A stretch of 64,000 nucleotides of DNA from JAEXOD01 sp963663265 (GTDB lineage Bacteria > Bacteroidota > Ignavibacteria > Ignavibacteriales > Melioribacteraceae). The stretch lies in contig CAXXXM010000002.1 of NCBI GenBank assembly GCA_963663265.2, forward strand, positions 1 through 64,000. Direction: 5' to 3'. Shown here piece after piece: positions 63,769 through 64,000 of this stretch. Numbering within the stretch: the first letter of the stretch is position 1; every line of letters starts with the position of its first letter. The translations under genes and the position numbers were made by a program. The notes beneath the pieces were generated by a model. It made no database searches, had not been told where the DNA came from, and worked only from the letters and a program-made list of their open reading frames with translations.

Positions 63769-63948
63769 ATATTAAGACGCTTAAATTTTTTTTTGGTTCC
63801 AATACTAAATTACAAATAAACTTTCTTTTTTCATAATAATTATATAACTTAAGGCGAAATTTTAATAAAAATAAATTCTATTTATAAATAATTATTTTTA
63901 TATTAATAGTAAAGAATTAAAAACTTTCGTAATATCATAGAGGAATCA

Positions 63949-64000
63949 ATGAAAATTAAGACTGTAGAAAAGTACAATGCCATTGTTTTAGAATTAAAAG
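63949..64000 (+). CDS. start of a gene, probably another STAS-domain protein (cut by window edge)
   Basis: AGAGGA at 63939-63944 precedes ATG 63949. Seventeen codons are readable (MKIKTVEKYNAIVLELK). The first-strand pattern x-I-x(6)-N-x-I-V-L-E-L-K is typical of STAS anti-sigma antagonists. It is divergent from the ECF sigma operon. The identity rests on very few residues and on context. Confidence 0.5.
   Translation, partial: MKIKTVEKYNAIVLELK

Noticed and set aside
63769..63948. Replication origin or tRNA in the AT-rich gap
   Set aside because: No DnaA-box cluster and no cloverleaf seen here, nor any tRNA or rRNA elsewhere in the window.

Overview
The window holds two kinds of DNA. Bases 1 to about 2000 are visibly richer in G+C and carry an iron-dependent alcohol dehydrogenase gene (cut by the window edge) and a GntR/FCD regulator, a pairing typical of anaerobic proteobacteria such as Desulfobacterota. 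From about base 2000 to the end the DNA is strongly AT-rich and reads as one bacterium of the Bacteroidota/Chlorobiota/Ignavibacteriota group, most likely Ignavibacteria. The reasons are three proteins ending in type IX secretion sorting domains with the NPFNPSTKI signature, a TPR/DUF4292/EnvC-like gene trio, PorV-like outer membrane proteins, lipoprotein-type LptC and a class II ribonucleotide reductase. The switch falls inside two truncated reading frames (1972 and 1997), so it is probably an assembly or cloning chimera, less likely a recent recombination.

Layout of the AT-rich part. 2.0-2.95 kb: C-terminal third of a type I restriction subunit HsdR. 3.0-7.5 kb: nuoABCDEF of complex I (minus strand). 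7.6-11.5 kb: TPR lipoprotein, DUF4292 lipoprotein and EnvC-like murein hydrolase activator. 11.6-13.5 kb: an ATP-grasp enzyme converging on rsgA, which seems to start at a rare AUC codon. 13.5-18.0 kb: PorV-like barrel, two low-complexity lipoproteins, a second barrel and a small anchored protein. 18-26.3 kb: cysS, B12-dependent nrdJ, malQ, a TerB-like protein and a glutathione peroxidase. 27.4-35.5 kb: secreted endonuclease I, a free-standing B12-binding protein, a PAP2-like membrane enzyme, a minimal sorting-domain protein, DUF1858 and DUF438-hemerythrin-PAS proteins, and a secreted CotH/lamin-tail protein. 35.5-40.6 kb: rdgB, an amidohydrolase, an AhpD-like protein and uvrA. 41-50 kb (plus strand): acyltransferase, ruvB, kdsA, kdsD, lptC, lptA, lptB and a membrane PP2C phosphatase, i.e. 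Kdo synthesis and LPS export. 51.8-52.9 kb: IS110-family transposase. 53.3-54.7 kb: an AGCS amino acid symporter. 54.8-63.8 kb: one seven-gene operon for an ECF sigma factor, a one-TM protein, three SpoIIE/PP2C phosphatases, a STAS antagonist and an RsbW-like kinase. At 63.95 kb a divergent gene begins that looks like another STAS protein.

The most unusual non-coding content is a pair of gene-free islands (26.3-27.4 and 50.1-51.7 kb) made of many short perfect hairpins, with stems that change in a compensated way while loops and flanks stay alike. They are introduced by in-phase heptamer tracts; one contains a 335-bp element with 19-bp inverted ends, the other a 0.5-kb tandem duplication, and an IS110 element abuts the second. 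Together with possible structured RNA around the IS110 gene, these islands are the best candidates for something undescribed. The partner-switching operon is the best candidate protein system.
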